Shown one piece after another: positions 26,431-36,716 of a DNA stretch of 64,000 nucleotides (position 1 is the first letter of the stretch; each line of letters opens with the position of its first letter). A program made the position numbers and the translations under genes. This stretch comes from Amphibacillus xylanus NBRC 15112 (GTDB lineage: Bacteria > Bacillota > Bacilli > Bacillales > Amphibacillaceae), in contig NC_018704.1 of assembly GCF_000307165.1 (NCBI RefSeq), positions 992,001-1,056,000 of the forward strand, read 5' to 3'. The notes under the pieces were generated by a model that was given only the letters and a program-made list of their open reading frames with translations, did no database searches and had not been told where the DNA came from.

Positions 26431-27340
26431 TGTTTGTATTGGCAAAATGAACTTTGGCGATATTTTGTAAAAATGCTTCACCTTTATCACGAATAATATA
26501 ACTGGCGGCTTGATCGACTTTTGCTGATGCGCCTTTAGGTAAAGTGAAACCAACATTTTTACTTAAACGATCCATCTCTTGGACAAATCTAGCACGTGCT
26601 AGGATTGAAGCGGTCGCTACTGCAATTGAATGACTCTCTGCTTTCGTTATAAAGTAAGTTGATTCTGGTAATTGCTTATTTTCTTTTTTCAAATGATTGA
26701 TATAAACGCCTGGTTCTGAGAATTGATCGATTAAAATTCCATCAGGTTTAGTTGGAGAAATCTTTTTTAATAATGAATTGATTACCGCATCATGCATCAT
26801 CGTTTTCATTTTACCTTGGGTCCAACCACGTGCTTGTAATTGGTTATACTTTGGATTTGGTAATACCATTGATGAGTAAGGAATCTCACAAAGTAATATA
26901 TCTTGAGCTATTTTCTCAATACTTTGGTCGGTTAAATTTTTTGAGTCACGTACACCAAGCTCGCGCAGTAGCTCAATTTGATCACTTCTGACATAGGCCG
27001 CGGCTACTGTAATCGGTCCAAAATAATCACCCGTTCCAGCTTCGTCAGAGCCGATAATTGATTGTGTAAATAAGCTCGGACTAGGGCTGTAATGATGTGT
27101 TTGAGCCGCTTCTGAATTGGACTTCTTCTTAGTCGCTTCTTTACCATCCCAGCGGCTAGCTTCCTGTTCAGAATTTCCGCCTTGAAAAAGGACTTTTCCA
27201 GATTTATATGCAGTAATCGTTGTTTGATTAACTTTAGCTGAAAAAAGAGCGTGCGGTGGTGTTTGTTTAAGTGAGGATTGGTAATACTCTTTCATCTTAT
27301 TTATTGTTTGTTCGGAAACTATTTTTACAACATGCCCCAT
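26408..27340 (-). CDS. rnhC: Ribonuclease HIII
   Basis: Cleaves the RNA strand of RNA-DNA hybrids, 310 residues. An N-terminal substrate-binding domain of the TBP-like type covers about residues 1-85. The catalytic domain begins with SDEAGTGDYFGP and continues with RDSKNLTD and LIDQFSEP, which supply the acidic metal ligands. A GAGGTGAGC ribosome site lies six bases before the ATG. It is divergent from zapA, as in B. subtilis. Confidence 0.95.
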   Translation of the reverse strand: MGHVVKIVSEQTINKMKEYYQSSLKQTPPHALFSAKVNQTTITAYKSGKVLFQGGNSEQEASRWDGKEATKKKSNSEAAQTHHYSPSPSLFTQSIIGSDEAGTGDYFGPITVAAAYVRSDQIELLRELGVRDSKNLTDQSIEKIAQDILLCEIPYSSMVLPNPKYNQLQARGWTQGKMKTMMHDAVINSLLKKISPTKPDGILIDQFSEPGVYINHLKKENKQLPESTYFITKAESHSIAVATASILARARFVQEMDRLSKNVGFTLPKGASAKVDQAASYIIRDKGEAFLQNIAKVHFANTNKATAYLK

Positions 27341-27461
27341 ACGCTCACCTCGAAAATGAATATTTTGTCTATTATATCAAATAAACCGTTAATAGAATAG
27401 TTCCATAAATAAGCTGTTCATGTTAAGATAATGTGTAGAGTGAATAAAAGGGGGAATTAGT

Positions 27462-27725
27462 GTGTCCCATGTACAAAAAACACGAACAACTGTTGAGATC
27501 TATGGCCGCACTTATACGATCGTTGGCGACGCAGACAAACATCATGTCCGTCTAGTCGCAAGTATGGTTGATGATAAGATGAAAGAGATTTATCAAGCTA
27601 ATAAAAGTCTAGATACGACTCGATTAGCAGTTTTAACAGCAGTAAATACGATGCATGATTATCTTAAGCTACAAGCAGATTATGAAGAACTACTAAAAAA
27701 AATAGAAGAGAAAGAGGAACATTAG
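27462..27725 (+). CDS. zapA: Cell division protein ZapA
   Basis: An 87-residue FtsZ-ring stabiliser with the N-terminal globular part (TTVEIYGRTYTIVGDAD) and a C-terminal coiled coil ending in Lys and Glu repeats. It starts with GTG at 27462, with AAAAGGGGGAA upstream. The gene is four bases from the next gene and divergent from rnhC, the Bacillus order (YshA). Confidence 0.92.
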   Translation: MSHVQKTRTTVEIYGRTYTIVGDADKHHVRLVASMVDDKMKEIYQANKSLDTTRLAVLTAVNTMHDYLKLQADYEELLKKIEEKEEH

Positions 27726-27729
27726 ACTC

Positions 27730-28272
27730 ATGTTAGATTTAATTTTACTTGGATTACTCGTTTTAGGTGTTTTTCGTGGCTTAAAACGTGGTCTTATCTT
27801 ACAATTATTTCATTTTACAGGCTTTTTTATCGCCTTCTATATCGCAACAAAATTCTACGACAATTTAGCTAGTCATTTAGAAATGCTCATTCCTTATCCA
27901 AGGATCTTGGCAGAAGATTGGGCCTTCTTTAGTGAATCATTATCACTTGAAAATGCATACTACAATATGATCTCATTTGCTATGTTATTCTTTATTGCAA
28001 AAGTAGCAATGAGCATCATCAGCTCAATGTTAGACTTCGTCGCAGAATTACCTGTGTTAAACATCGTTAATGGTGGACTTGGTGCGTTATTCGGTTTTAT
28101 CGAACAATATCTCATTTTATTTATCGTTATTTACGTTGCATCTCTATTACCACTTACGATGATTCAAAATTTATTAGAAAACTCAAGTATGGCACGATTT
28201 ATGATTGAACAAACACCTGTTTTTTCAGAACAAATCAAAACATTATGGTTTGAACATATCATTAACAGTTAA
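27730..28272 (+). CDS. CvpA family membrane protein (YshB-like)
   Basis: A 180-residue protein with four membrane segments, beginning MLDLILLGLLVLGVFRGLKRGLI (shown here split as MLDLILLGLLVLG and VFRGLKRGLI), the CvpA signature. Named after colicin V production; the role in Bacillus is not established. It is translated together with zapA (four-base gap). Confidence 0.88.
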   Translation: MLDLILLGLLVLGVFRGLKRGLILQLFHFTGFFIAFYIATKFYDNLASHLEMLIPYPRILAEDWAFFSESLSLENAYYNMISFAMLFFIAKVAMSIISSMLDFVAELPVLNIVNGGLGALFGFIEQYLILFIVIYVASLLPLTMIQNLLENSSMARFMIEQTPVFSEQIKTLWFEHIINS

Positions 28273-28302
28273 CCCTTGACCTAACACGTACAAGGGTTTT
28301 TC
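28270..28302 (+). terminator. Terminator after the cvpA-like gene
   Basis: AACCCTTG and CAAGGGTT pair across 12 bases and are followed by TTTCTTG. The stem starts at the stop codon. Confidence 0.7.
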
Positions 28303-28327
28303 TTGTAAAAATATTGGAGGACTGAAG

Positions 28328-30052
28328 ATGAATCCATTAAATAAAAAAGATTTGATCCAATTATTAGAGGAAATTGCACTCTATTTAGAATTAAAAGGTG
28401 AAAATCCATTTCGAATCTCTGCTTATCGAAAAGCAGCTCAAGCGCTTGAATTAGATGAACGCTCATTAAGTGAAATTGAAGATTTTTCTCAAATTAAGGG
28501 AATTGGTAAAGGGACTCAAGAGCTGATTAATGAATTTATTGAGTCAGGGCAATCTAGCTTACTTTCAGAGCTTAAAGCAGAAGTGCCAAGCGGATTAATT
28601 CCATTGTTAAGACTACCAGGATTAGGCGGTAAGAAGTTAGCTCGACTCTATCAAGAACTTAATATTACAGATCAAGCGAGTCTATTAAAGGCCTGTGAGG
28701 CAGGAGAAGTATCTTCATTAAAAGGCTTTGGTAAAAAGACTGAAGCAAATATTTTGCAAGCGATTAAAGAATCAGGCACACGTCCTGAACGATTACCAAT
28801 TGACTATATGCTCTCTTTAGCTAGAAAAATTGAAAACTATCTTGAAACAATTAAAGAAATAGAGAAATTTTCAATCGCAGGAAGTATAAGAAGAATGCGT
28901 GAAACGATTAAAGACCTTGATTTTATCATTGCAACGGATCAACCAGAGAGTGTGAAAGCATCACTATTAAATATGGAAGCAATCAAACAAGTGATTTCAC
29001 AAGGCGATACGAAAGTCTCAGTAACTCTTGCAGATCAATATGATGTAGCTGTTGACTTTAGATTAGTGACTGCTGATCAATTTGCAACAACACTACATCA
29101 TTTTACAGGCTCGAAAGACCATAATGTTGCCATGCGTCAAAGAGCTAAAGAACAAGGTGAGAAAATTAGTGAGTATGGTGTTGCGGATTTATCAACTGGA
29201 AAAGTCACGACATTTGAATCGGAAGCAGACTTTTTCAAGCATTTTGGTTTAAATTATATTCCACCTGAATTACGAGAGGCTAAAGGGGAACTAGAAGCAT
29301 TTACTGAGGAAGTCTCATTAGTTTCTGAAGACCAAATTCGTGGTGATTTACACATGCATACGACTTGGAGTGATGGCGCTCACTCCGTTGAGGAAATGAT
29401 TAAATTTTGCCTTGATAAAGGCTATCAATATATGGCGATTACCGACCACTCAAAATTTTTACGTGTCGCAAATGGATTAAATGAGGACCGATTACGTAAA
29501 CAACGAGAGGAAATCGAACGTTTACGAGCGCTATATCCTGACATTACCATATTAGCCGGTGTCGAAATGGATGTCTTGCCAAATGGTGAGCTTGATTTTG
29601 ATGACCAATTTTTACAAGAGCTCGATTTTGTAATTGGCGCGATTCACTCAAGCTTTAATCAATCTGAAGCAGAAATTATGAAACGACTAAAAGCAGCGAT
29701 GGATAACCCTTATGTAAAAATGATTGCCCATCCATCAGGGAGATTAATTGGTACACGTGAGGGATATGCTGTCAATCTTGATGAATTAATTGATTATGCG
29801 AAAAAGACTCATACAATGTTAGAATTAAATGCAAACCCGAAACGTTTTGATTTATCAGCAGAATGGGTGAATAAAGCACAAGAAAAAGGTGTGCCGATTG
29901 CAATTAATACAGATGCACATAATAAGAAAACATTAAACTATATGACAGAAGGCATCAAGGTAGCTAGACGTGGTTGGCTAAAGCCTGAAACAGTTGTGAA
30001 CACGTGGTCTATTGATGAACTTCAGAACTTTTTTAACAAAAAAGAAAACTAG
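28328..30052 (+). CDS. polX: DNA polymerase/3'-5' exonuclease PolX
   Basis: Family X polymerase with C-terminal PHP nuclease, 574 residues. Helix-hairpin-helix segments occupy the N-terminal 150 residues ([24 protein letters not shown]). The polymerase palm has [16 protein letters not shown] with the catalytic DxD. The PHP domain begins near residue 337 with [14 protein letters not shown] and includes ITDHSKF and HPSGR. It acts in base-excision repair. mutS2 follows after eight bases. Confidence 0.96.
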   Translation: MNPLNKKDLIQLLEEIALYLELKGENPFRISAYRKAAQALELDERSLSEIEDFSQIKGIGKGTQELINEFIESGQSSLLSELKAEVPSGLIPLLRLPGLGGKKLARLYQELNITDQASLLKACEAGEVSSLKGFGKKTEANILQAIKESGTRPERLPIDYMLSLARKIENYLETIKEIEKFSIAGSIRRMRETIKDLDFIIATDQPESVKASLLNMEAIKQVISQGDTKVSVTLADQYDVAVDFRLVTADQFATTLHHFTGSKDHNVAMRQRAKEQGEKISEYGVADLSTGKVTTFESEADFFKHFGLNYIPPELREAKGELEAFTEEVSLVSEDQIRGDLHMHTTWSDGAHSVEEMIKFCLDKGYQYMAITDHSKFLRVANGLNEDRLRKQREEIERLRALYPDITILAGVEMDVLPNGELDFDDQFLQELDFVIGAIHSSFNQSEAEIMKRLKAAMDNPYVKMIAHPSGRLIGTREGYAVNLDELIDYAKKTHTMLELNANPKRFDLSAEWVNKAQEKGVPIAINTDAHNKKTLNYMTEGIKVARRGWLKPETVVNTWSIDELQNFFNKKEN

Positions 30053-30060
30053 GTGATAAG

Positions 30061-32412
30061 ATGAATAAACGGATTTATCAAATATTAGATTTTGATAAGG
30101 TGATAGAGCAATTAGTTGAACACGCGGCAACTTCACTCGGAAAAGAGCGTGCACGTCAACTAAAACCTGAGACAGAGCTAACAAAAGTTGAACTGCTCCA
30201 ATCAGAGACAGATCAAGCAGGTCAAGTAATTAGACTTTATGGTGACGTACCATTTGGTGGGATTACTGATATTAAACCAAGCCTAAAACGGGTTGAAATT
30301 GGCGGCGTTTTGAATGCCCAAGAATGTTTGCAAATAGCTGAAACAATTTATGGGGGTAAACAATTAAGAAATTTTGTTGAAAATATTGATGAAGAAGAAG
30401 TCGCGATACCAATTATTCGCGAATTGGTTGGTCAAATTGAGCTTTTAAATCATCTTGAACGTGAAATTAAGAGTTGTATTGATGATAATGGACATGTTTT
30501 AGATGGCGCATCAAGTAAATTACGCCAAATCCGAATGAAAATTCGTACAAATGAAAGCAGAATCCGAGACCGACTCGATAGCTTAACAAAGTCAAAGAGT
30601 AAAATGCTCTCTGATGCAATTGTGACGATTCGAAACGACCGTTATGTCTTACCTGTTAAACAGGAATATCGAGGTGCATTTGGTGGGATTGTTCATGATC
30701 AATCTTCATCTGGACAAACACTATTTATCGAACCACAAGTAGTCGTTGAAATTAACAATCAGCTTTCAGAAGCAAGGGCTCAAGAAAAAGCTGAAATCGA
30801 ACGGATTTTAAGACAATTATCTCAAGAAATTGGCACACATCATCCATATCTAACGCATAATGTTAAAATTTTAACGCAACTAGATTTTATTTTTGCCAGA
30901 GCAAAGCTAGGTCGTTCGATGAAAGCAGCAATGCCTAAAATGAACGATCAAGGAATAATAGATATTAAACAAGCACGCCACCCATTATTAAATGAAGATG
31001 AGGTTGTAGCGAATGACATTCTTTTAGGTGAAGATTATCACGCGATTGTCATCACTGGACCAAACACCGGTGGAAAAACCGTCACATTAAAACTAGTTGG
31101 TCTAGCTACACTGATGGCACAATCTGGTTTACAAGTGCCTGCTTTAGATGGTTGCCGTCTAGCAGTATTTGATGAGGTATTTGCTGATATTGGTGATGAA
31201 CAATCAATCGAGCAAAGCTTAAGTACCTTTTCATCTCATATGACACAAATTGTGAAGATTTTAAAACAAGTCAATCATAAAAGCTTAGTTCTATTTGATG
31301 AACTCGGTGCAGGAACAGACCCGCAAGAAGGGGCAGCACTTGCAATGGCGATATTAGATTATGTAGTTAATAAAAAAGCTCGTGTTATCGCTACGACGCA
31401 CTACCCTGAGCTTAAAGCTTATGGATACAATCGTGACGGGGTAATAAATGCATCAGTGGAATTTGATGTTAAATCACTCCAACCAACATATCGTTTACTA
31501 ATAGGTGTTCCTGGTCGAAGTAATGCATTTGAAATCTCCCGACGATTAGGGTTAGATGATCAAATTATTGAAGCTGGAAAGCAATTAATCGGTACAGATA
31601 CTAAAAGTGTTGAACATATGATTGAGTCGCTAGATACAGCACGACGTCAAGCTGAGCAAGATTATGATGATGCAGAACGCACATTACAAGAAGCAGAAGC
31701 TCTACGTGATCAATTAAGAAAAGAGCTTGAGAAGTTCGATCAAGAACGAGAGCGACTATATCAAAAAGCAGAAGAAACCGCTCAAAAAGCGATTGAAAAA
31801 GCACGTCAAGAGGCTACAGAAATTGTTGAGTCAATTCGCCAAATGCAGCATGGTGCAAGCTTGAAGGAGCATGAATGGATTGAAGCGAGAAAACGTCTTG
31901 ATCAAGCAGCACCAAACTTAACTGATAAAAGACAAGAAAATAAAGCATTACACACCTCAGCAAAACAGACCTTTGAGGTTGGTGATGAAGTTAATGTATT
32001 AACACTTAATCAAAATGGTACAATTATTGCGATTAATGCTGACGATGATATCCAAGTACAAATTGGCGTCATGAAGTTAAAAGTTAAAAAGCGTGATTTA
32101 AGATTAATCAAACGAGAAAACCCAATCGTTGCAAAACCACTCGCAACTGTTAAGGGTTCTCATTATCATGTTAAACCAGAACTTGATTTACGTGGTGAAC
32201 GATATGAAGATGCATTAGCAGAATTAGAAAATTATATCGATGATGCGATTTTAGCCGGTTATCAGAAAGTCACGATCATTCACGGAAAAGGGACTGGAGC
32301 ACTTCGAAAAGGTGTTCAAAGCTTTGCGCAAAGTCATCCAAATATTAAAAGCTCACGTGTTGGCGGGATGAATGAAGGTGGAAGTGGCGTTACAGTTTTT
32401 GAGCTGAGCTAA
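30061..32412 (+). CDS. mutS2: Endonuclease MutS2
   Basis: A 783-residue MutS homologue without mismatch-recognition domain, linked to recombination control and to rescue of collided ribosomes in B. subtilis. The ATPase has Walker [14 protein letters not shown] and Walker [15 protein letters not shown] long coiled coil covers about residues 520-630. The C-terminal Smr nuclease domain begins near residue 708 ([12 protein letters not shown] and [12 protein letters not shown]). It follows polX directly. The fatty-acid and etf genes that follow in B. subtilis are absent here. Confidence 0.97.
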   Translation: MNKRIYQILDFDKVIEQLVEHAATSLGKERARQLKPETELTKVELLQSETDQAGQVIRLYGDVPFGGITDIKPSLKRVEIGGVLNAQECLQIAETIYGGKQLRNFVENIDEEEVAIPIIRELVGQIELLNHLEREIKSCIDDNGHVLDGASSKLRQIRMKIRTNESRIRDRLDSLTKSKSKMLSDAIVTIRNDRYVLPVKQEYRGAFGGIVHDQSSSGQTLFIEPQVVVEINNQLSEARAQEKAEIERILRQLSQEIGTHHPYLTHNVKILTQLDFIFARAKLGRSMKAAMPKMNDQGIIDIKQARHPLLNEDEVVANDILLGEDYHAIVITGPNTGGKTVTLKLVGLATLMAQSGLQVPALDGCRLAVFDEVFADIGDEQSIEQSLSTFSSHMTQIVKILKQVNHKSLVLFDELGAGTDPQEGAALAMAILDYVVNKKARVIATTHYPELKAYGYNRDGVINASVEFDVKSLQPTYRLLIGVPGRSNAFEISRRLGLDDQIIEAGKQLIGTDTKSVEHMIESLDTARRQAEQDYDDAERTLQEAEALRDQLRKELEKFDQERERLYQKAEETAQKAIEKARQEATEIVESIRQMQHGASLKEHEWIEARKRLDQAAPNLTDKRQENKALHTSAKQTFEVGDEVNVLTLNQNGTIIAINADDDIQVQIGVMKLKVKKRDLRLIKRENPIVAKPLATVKGSHYHVKPELDLRGERYEDALAELENYIDDAILAGYQKVTIIHGKGTGALRKGVQSFAQSHPNIKSSRVGGMNEGGSGVTVFELS

Positions 32413-32537
32413 TTCATTGCGTCGAAAAATAAAAAAATGTAAAATCAAGTGTAAGTTAAATTAACCTACTTGCATCAACTAGCGTGGCTTAGGCAAAACT
32501 AAATATGAGCAGTCTACTAGCCAACAGATGCCCTAGG

Positions 32538-32546
32538 TGGTATACT
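32538..32546 (+). promoter_or_regulatory. Extended -10 promoter for trxA
   Basis: TGGTATACT is an extended -10 element 44 bases before the trxA start, in the 177-base gap after mutS2. No clear -35 is seen. The rest of the gap holds nothing recognisable. Confidence 0.5.
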
Positions 32547-32589
32547 AACTACTAATTATGATCCAAAGTGATTACAAGGAGGAATATTG

Positions 32590-32904
32590 ATGGCAATTAT
32601 CAATGCAACAGATGCAAGCTTTGCAAAAGATACAGGTTCAGGTCTAGTTCTAGCAGACTTTTGGGCACCATGGTGTGGACCGTGTAAAATGATCGGACCT
32701 ATCCTTGAGGAATTAGATGAAGAAATGTCTGATAAAGTTCAAATCGTAAAATTAAATGTTGACGATAATCAAGAAACTGCAAGTAAATACGGTGTAATGA
32801 GTATCCCAACATTAATTCTATTTAAAGATGGAGAAATTGTAGACCAAGTTGTTGGTTTCCAACCGAAAGAGCTCCTTCAAGCACGTATCGAACAATATGT
32901 ATAA
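32590..32904 (+). CDS. trxA: Thioredoxin
   Basis: A 104-residue dithiol-disulfide oxidoreductase with the active site WCGPC in ADFWAPWCGPCKM and the cis-proline in MSIPTLILF. It reduces cytosolic disulfides, including ribonucleotide reductase. The start is the ATG at 32590, eight bases after AAGGAGG; the TTG at 32587 is too close. It has its own promoter and terminator. Confidence 0.98.
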   Translation: MAIINATDASFAKDTGSGLVLADFWAPWCGPCKMIGPILEELDEEMSDKVQIVKLNVDDNQETASKYGVMSIPTLILFKDGEIVDQVVGFQPKELLQARIEQYV

Positions 32905-32911
32905 TTTTATT

Positions 32912-32949
32912 AAGATCACATTTACTCTTTGAGTGGTGTGATCTTTTTC
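32912..32949 (+). terminator. Terminator after trxA
   Basis: AAGATCACA and TGTGATCTT form a 9-bp stem followed by TTTCATT. Confidence 0.75.
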
Positions 32950-32991
32950 ATTAGGCCAAATCAAGCGAACGGTAATATTTAAAAGGACTTA

Positions 32992-33000
32992 TGTTATAAT
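32992..33000 (+). promoter_or_regulatory. Extended -10 promoter for uvrC
   Basis: TGTTATAAT, an exact extended -10, lies 43 bases before the uvrC start. Confidence 0.55.
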
Positions 33001-33042
33001 TATTTAAATACTATTTACTTGTTAATAATGGAGTGTTAGAGT

Positions 33043-34830
33043 ATGTCAACAACGACTATTCAAGAAAAATTAGCCGTTTTACCTGCAGAACCAGGTTGCT
33101 ATTTGATGAAAGACAAAAATGGGACGGTTATTTATGTCGGTAAATCAAAAAAACTAAAAAATCGTGTACGCTCATACTTTACTGGAGCAAACGATCAAAA
33201 AACACAACGACTCGTCCAAGAGATTGTAGATTTTGAATATGTGGTCACATCATCGGAAATTGAAGCACTAATTTTAGAAATGAACTTAATTAAAAAATAT
33301 GATCCACGCTACAATGTGCTACTAAAAGACGATAAAAGCTACCCTTACTTAAAAGTAACAAACGAACGCCACCCACGCTTAATCATTACTCGAAAAGTAA
33401 TAAGAGATAAAGGGAAGTATTTTGGGCCATATACAAATGTGCTAGCCGCAAGAGAAACGAAAAAATTATTAGATCGGATTTATCCGTTAAGAAAGTGCAA
33501 CAATAAGCCAGGTCAATATTGCCTGTATTATCATTTAGGCCAGTGCTTAGCCTGTGCAGATACACCACCATCTGAAGAAGAATATCTAGCGATTGTAAAG
33601 GATGTCGTTTCATTCTTAAATGGAGATCATCAAGCTATTAGGAAGCAGCTACAAGAAAAAATGCAAATAGCTAGTGACGATCTTAATTTTGAACGAGCCA
33701 AAGAGCTTCGTGATCAGATTCAGCACATTGATGTGATCATGGAACGCCAAACGATGATTCTAAGCGATCGGATTGATCGTGATATTTTTAATTATAGCTA
33801 CAATAAAGGCTGGATGTGCGTTCAAGTCTTTTTCATCCGACAAGGTAAGTTAATTGAACGAGATGTGTCAATTTTTCCTTTTTATAATGATGCAGAAGAA
33901 ACATTTGTCACATTTATTGGTCGATTTTACTTACATCACAATCATATTCGACCTAAAGAAGTACTCGTTCCAGCCCCAGTTGATTATAAGCTATTATCAC
34001 AATTACTTGAAGTCGATGTAACGATTCCGTATCGAGGTAAACGCAAAGACCTACTTGAACTCGCAGGTAAAAATGCGAAAATTGCCCTCGAAGAAAAATT
34101 CTCTTTAATTGAACGAGACGAAGAACGAACAATTAAGGCAATTGAACGATTAGGTGAAAAATTAAATATTCAAACACCAATCCGGATTGAAGCATTTGAC
34201 AACTCGAATATTCAAGGAACAGACCCTGTTTCAGCAATGGTCGTATTTATCGACGGAAAGCCGGATAAAAAGGAATATCGAAAATACAAAATTCGAAGCG
34301 TTGAAGGCCCTGATGATTATGAAACAATGCGAGAGGTCATTAGACGTCGTTATACGAGAGTTTTAAAAGAAAATTTACCACTGCCAGATTTAATTATTGT
34401 TGATGGTGGTAAGGGACAAATGTCAGCAGCTCTAAGTGTACTTGAAGATGAGCTAGGACTTGATATCCCATTGTGTGGTTTAGCAAAAGATGAGCGTCAT
34501 AAAACGAGCGAGTTATTATATGGCGACCCTCCAACAGTGATTAATCTTGATCGAAAATCACAAGAATTTTATTTAATTCAACGAATCCAAGATGAAGTAC
34601 ACCGCTTTGCAATCACATTCCACCGCCAATTAAGAGGCAAAAGTGCATTTAAATCAATCTTAGATGACATACCTGGAGTGGGCGTTAAAAGACGCAATCT
34701 ATTATTAACACACTTTAAATCAATTACTGAAATAAAAGATGCCCCACTTGAAACAATTAAACGCCTTGGAATCCCAGAGCCAACAGCCAAGATGATTCAA
34801 CAATATTTGAATGAACATGACGAAACATAA
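33043..34830 (+). CDS. uvrC: UvrABC excision nuclease subunit C
   Basis: Makes both incisions in nucleotide excision repair; 595 residues. N-terminal GIY-YIG domain ([20 protein letters not shown]), a four-cysteine cluster (CNNKPGQYC and CLAC), a UVR domain ([13 protein letters not shown] near 205-235), an RNase H-like nuclease domain ([23 protein letters not shown]) and C-terminal tandem HhH ([14 protein letters not shown]). The lysC gene that follows in B. subtilis is absent. Confidence 0.97.
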   Translation: MSTTTIQEKLAVLPAEPGCYLMKDKNGTVIYVGKSKKLKNRVRSYFTGANDQKTQRLVQEIVDFEYVVTSSEIEALILEMNLIKKYDPRYNVLLKDDKSYPYLKVTNERHPRLIITRKVIRDKGKYFGPYTNVLAARETKKLLDRIYPLRKCNNKPGQYCLYYHLGQCLACADTPPSEEEYLAIVKDVVSFLNGDHQAIRKQLQEKMQIASDDLNFERAKELRDQIQHIDVIMERQTMILSDRIDRDIFNYSYNKGWMCVQVFFIRQGKLIERDVSIFPFYNDAEETFVTFIGRFYLHHNHIRPKEVLVPAPVDYKLLSQLLEVDVTIPYRGKRKDLLELAGKNAKIALEEKFSLIERDEERTIKAIERLGEKLNIQTPIRIEAFDNSNIQGTDPVSAMVVFIDGKPDKKEYRKYKIRSVEGPDDYETMREVIRRRYTRVLKENLPLPDLIIVDGGKGQMSAALSVLEDELGLDIPLCGLAKDERHKTSELLYGDPPTVINLDRKSQEFYLIQRIQDEVHRFAITFHRQLRGKSAFKSILDDIPGVGVKRRNLLLTHFKSITEIKDAPLETIKRLGIPEPTAKMIQQYLNEHDET

Positions 34831-34833
34831 AAT

Positions 34834-34872
34834 AAGCGCCTAATCATTATGATGATAGGCGCTTCATTTTTA
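34834..34872. terminator. Bidirectional terminator between uvrC and yslB
   Basis: AAGCGCCTA and TAGGCGCTT pair, with an inner TCAT/ATGA stem; T-rich tracts lie on both sides. Confidence 0.75.
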
Positions 34873-34884
34873 TTTATGATTCGA

Positions 34885-35319
34885 TTAACGGTAGTGCTGA
34901 ACGCGTAATTCTACGAAATTTTTTCGAGGTTTTTCTTCGTCAACACATTCACACTGAAAGGAGAGAATTTGCTCCATCGCCGCAGCTAAAAAGCCAGCCT
35001 CTAGTCGATAATCTGTTGCAATGCCTAAGCGGTGTCGTTCTGTGATCACGCGTGTCTGTAATTTAAAGATGTGCTCTGCTCTTTTTTCTTTAATTAGCTC
35101 CAAAGTTCCCCAACCAACTTTTTTAAAAAACTCACTAATCTGGTCAATCGACTCAAATGACTGTGCACGTGCTAAATTCTTACCCATAACATATAGGATA
35201 AGAGGAGCATCCTTTCCAAGCAGATCAGGCAAAGCAACATACCTTAACAAATCATAACCTGAGCCCGTCGTTTCGATTTCATTTACGATTTTATCTATCT
35301 GTTCAATATTTCTTTGCAT
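34885..35319 (-). CDS. yslB: YslB family protein (DUF2507)
   Basis: A soluble 144-residue protein. The order of segments (LLRYVALPDLLGKDAPLILY, GWGTLELI, RLEAGFLAAAMEQ) is that of the DUF2507/V4R-like YslB family, and the place next to uvrC and gerE agrees. Two cysteines (CECVDEE) lie near the C-terminus. In B. subtilis sdhCAB follows; here gerE follows directly. Function unknown. Confidence 0.85.
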   Translation of the reverse strand: MQRNIEQIDKIVNEIETTGSGYDLLRYVALPDLLGKDAPLILYVMGKNLARAQSFESIDQISEFFKKVGWGTLELIKEKRAEHIFKLQTRVITERHRLGIATDYRLEAGFLAAAMEQILSFQCECVDEEKPRKNFVELRVQHYR

Positions 35320-35454
35320 AACAAAAGCCCCCTAAATATATACCTATAATCATTATCACCTTTACAGGGCTTGTTTGCAATATCTTTCATTGTTGCGACT
35401 TATGTAAAATGCAATTTTTTAAAAAACTATTTCAAAACTTGTTTCATTCACCTT

Positions 35455-35483
35455 CACAGAAACAAAACTACAACATAAAATAC
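35455..35483 (+). promoter_or_regulatory. Putative SigK promoter of gerE
   Basis: CACA and CATAAAATA are separated by 16 bases, an exact match to the mother-cell SigK pattern (mACm, 16, CATAnnnTA). gerE is SigK-dependent in B. subtilis. Confidence 0.65.
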
Positions 35484-35548
35484 CATGACTACATGTATTA
35501 ATACCCTCTAAAGCCGCAACTTTAATGACAGCAAGGAGGGGTCTAGAC

Positions 35549-35773
35549 TTGAAAGAACACGACTACAAGCCGAAGCAAATATTAACGAAACGTGAGAAAG
35601 AAGTTTTCGAATTACTCGTACAAGATAAAACGACGAAAGATATTGCAGATGAACTATTCATATCCCAAAAAACTGTAAGAAATCACATTTCTAATACAAT
35701 TCAGAAACTTGGTGTAAAGGGGCGAGCGCAAGCTGTTGTTGAGCTTTTGCGTATGGGAGAGCTAAAGCTCTAA
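35549..35773 (+). CDS. gerE: Spore germination/coat regulator GerE
   Basis: A 74-residue DNA-binding protein made only of a LuxR-type helix-turn-helix (LTKREKEVFELLVQDKTT, IADELFISQKTVRNHIS, then GVKGRAQAVVELLRMGEL). It controls late mother-cell coat genes. The TTG at 35549 is the start: it follows AAGGAGGGG by seven bases and gives the same length and opening (MKEHDYK) as B. subtilis GerE. The ATG at 35525 lies before the ribosome site. Confidence 0.96.
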   Translation: MKEHDYKPKQILTKREKEVFELLVQDKTTKDIADELFISQKTVRNHISNTIQKLGVKGRAQAVVELLRMGELKL

Positions 35774-35777
35774 CAAA

Positions 35778-35813
35778 AACCGACTTCTTTTTAAGGAAGT
35801 CGGTTACTTTTTA
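35778..35813. terminator. Bidirectional terminator gerE / lipoprotein
   Basis: AACCGACTTC and GAAGTCGGTT form a perfect 10-bp stem, with ACTTTTT on + and TTTTTGTT on -. Confidence 0.85.
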
Positions 35814-35818
35814 ATTTA

Positions 35819-36409
35819 TTATTCTAATATACTTAAATCAATGTTAATTTCTTCACTTACATCATTGATTGCTTTACCTAAATCTTGTATAGTCAATCGA
35901 CTTAAGTTACCTTCACCCGTATGACCAAGCTGTCTGACATAAACATCATCAATTTTATTAAATCTTCCTGTTGGACCACCAGTCATGACTAAATTCGTAC
36001 CCAAATTAGGGTCTTCTCTATTATCTAGAAAAAGAAGATAGGTTTCACCAATTTCGAGAAGTGGATCATCACTATATCTCCAATTTGGTCCACCGACTTG
36101 TAAAACTTCAATTTCATCATCATAACCAAGTTCGTTATGAAGATAGTTATTAACTGTTGCTTTATAAACAGAGTGTTCTTGCGTAAAGAATTCATGATGT
36201 TCAACTTCTATAACTTCAACGAGCTCAGTTACTGTGAGCTCAGCGATAATTTCAGCTTCTTTAGTTAGTTCCCTAAGTGAATAGGTCATTCGTGATGGAT
36301 AAACAATAGTTGGTTCTGTATTTTCATTAATAGTTGAATCTTCTGTATGATTACACCCAACAAGCAATAAACTAACGACAATAGCAATGAATAAATAACT
36401 TTTTCTCAC
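35819..36409 (-). CDS. Predicted lipoprotein of unknown function (intact copy)
   Basis: A 196-residue protein with a lipoprotein signal (MRKSYLFIAIVVSLLLVGC, Cys at residue 19). The mature part is acidic, with strands VYKATVNNYLHNE, IEVLQVGGPNW, GETYLLFLDNRED and a VMTGGPTGRFN turn. A closely related but broken paralogue lies upstream at 36717-37307. A remnant resembling the end of a matrixin-type peptidase lies just before its start. I do not recognise a function; secretion next to a metallopeptidase suggests an extracellular role. Confidence 0.8.
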   Translation of the reverse strand: MRKSYLFIAIVVSLLLVGCNHTEDSTINENTEPTIVYPSRMTYSLRELTKEAEIIAELTVTELVEVIEVEHHEFFTQEHSVYKATVNNYLHNELGYDDEIEVLQVGGPNWRYSDDPLLEIGETYLLFLDNREDPNLGTNLVMTGGPTGRFNKIDDVYVRQLGHTGEGNLSRLTIQDLGKAINDVSEEINIDLSILE

Positions 36410-36430
36410 AAAGCAACCTCCTAAATTATT

Positions 36431-36499
36431 TTAATAATTTATATTGTTTGCTGCATTTACCTCATCTACACTAGGTCTATTAATTTCAGTGGTAAGTTA
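36431..36499 (-). pseudogene. Remnant of a peptidase C-terminus (copy 1)
   Basis: Read on the - strand this ends LTTEINRPSVDEVNAANNINY and stops. It matches residue by residue the end of the better-preserved fragment at 37336-37480 (TPSVDELNAVDWINSY). A stop lies directly upstream, so only the last 20 or so codons survive. The 217 bases between here and 36716 show nothing else I can name. Confidence 0.55.
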
Positions 36500-36716
36500 C
36501 TTGTTATTTAATTTAAAATTAGTAATGTCTCTTCTAATATTAAGGTTTTATACTTTAATAAGATAAAGATCAACAAGTATGATATGACTTGATGTGGTTA
36601 AAGAGCCTGTGTTCAAATGTAACGGAATAAAAGCTCTCAATAGAGGGACGAGGGACTACTGTAAATACAAAGCGGTCTTTGAATAAGATAAAGGATTATT
36701 ATTTAAGTTTTCTGTA

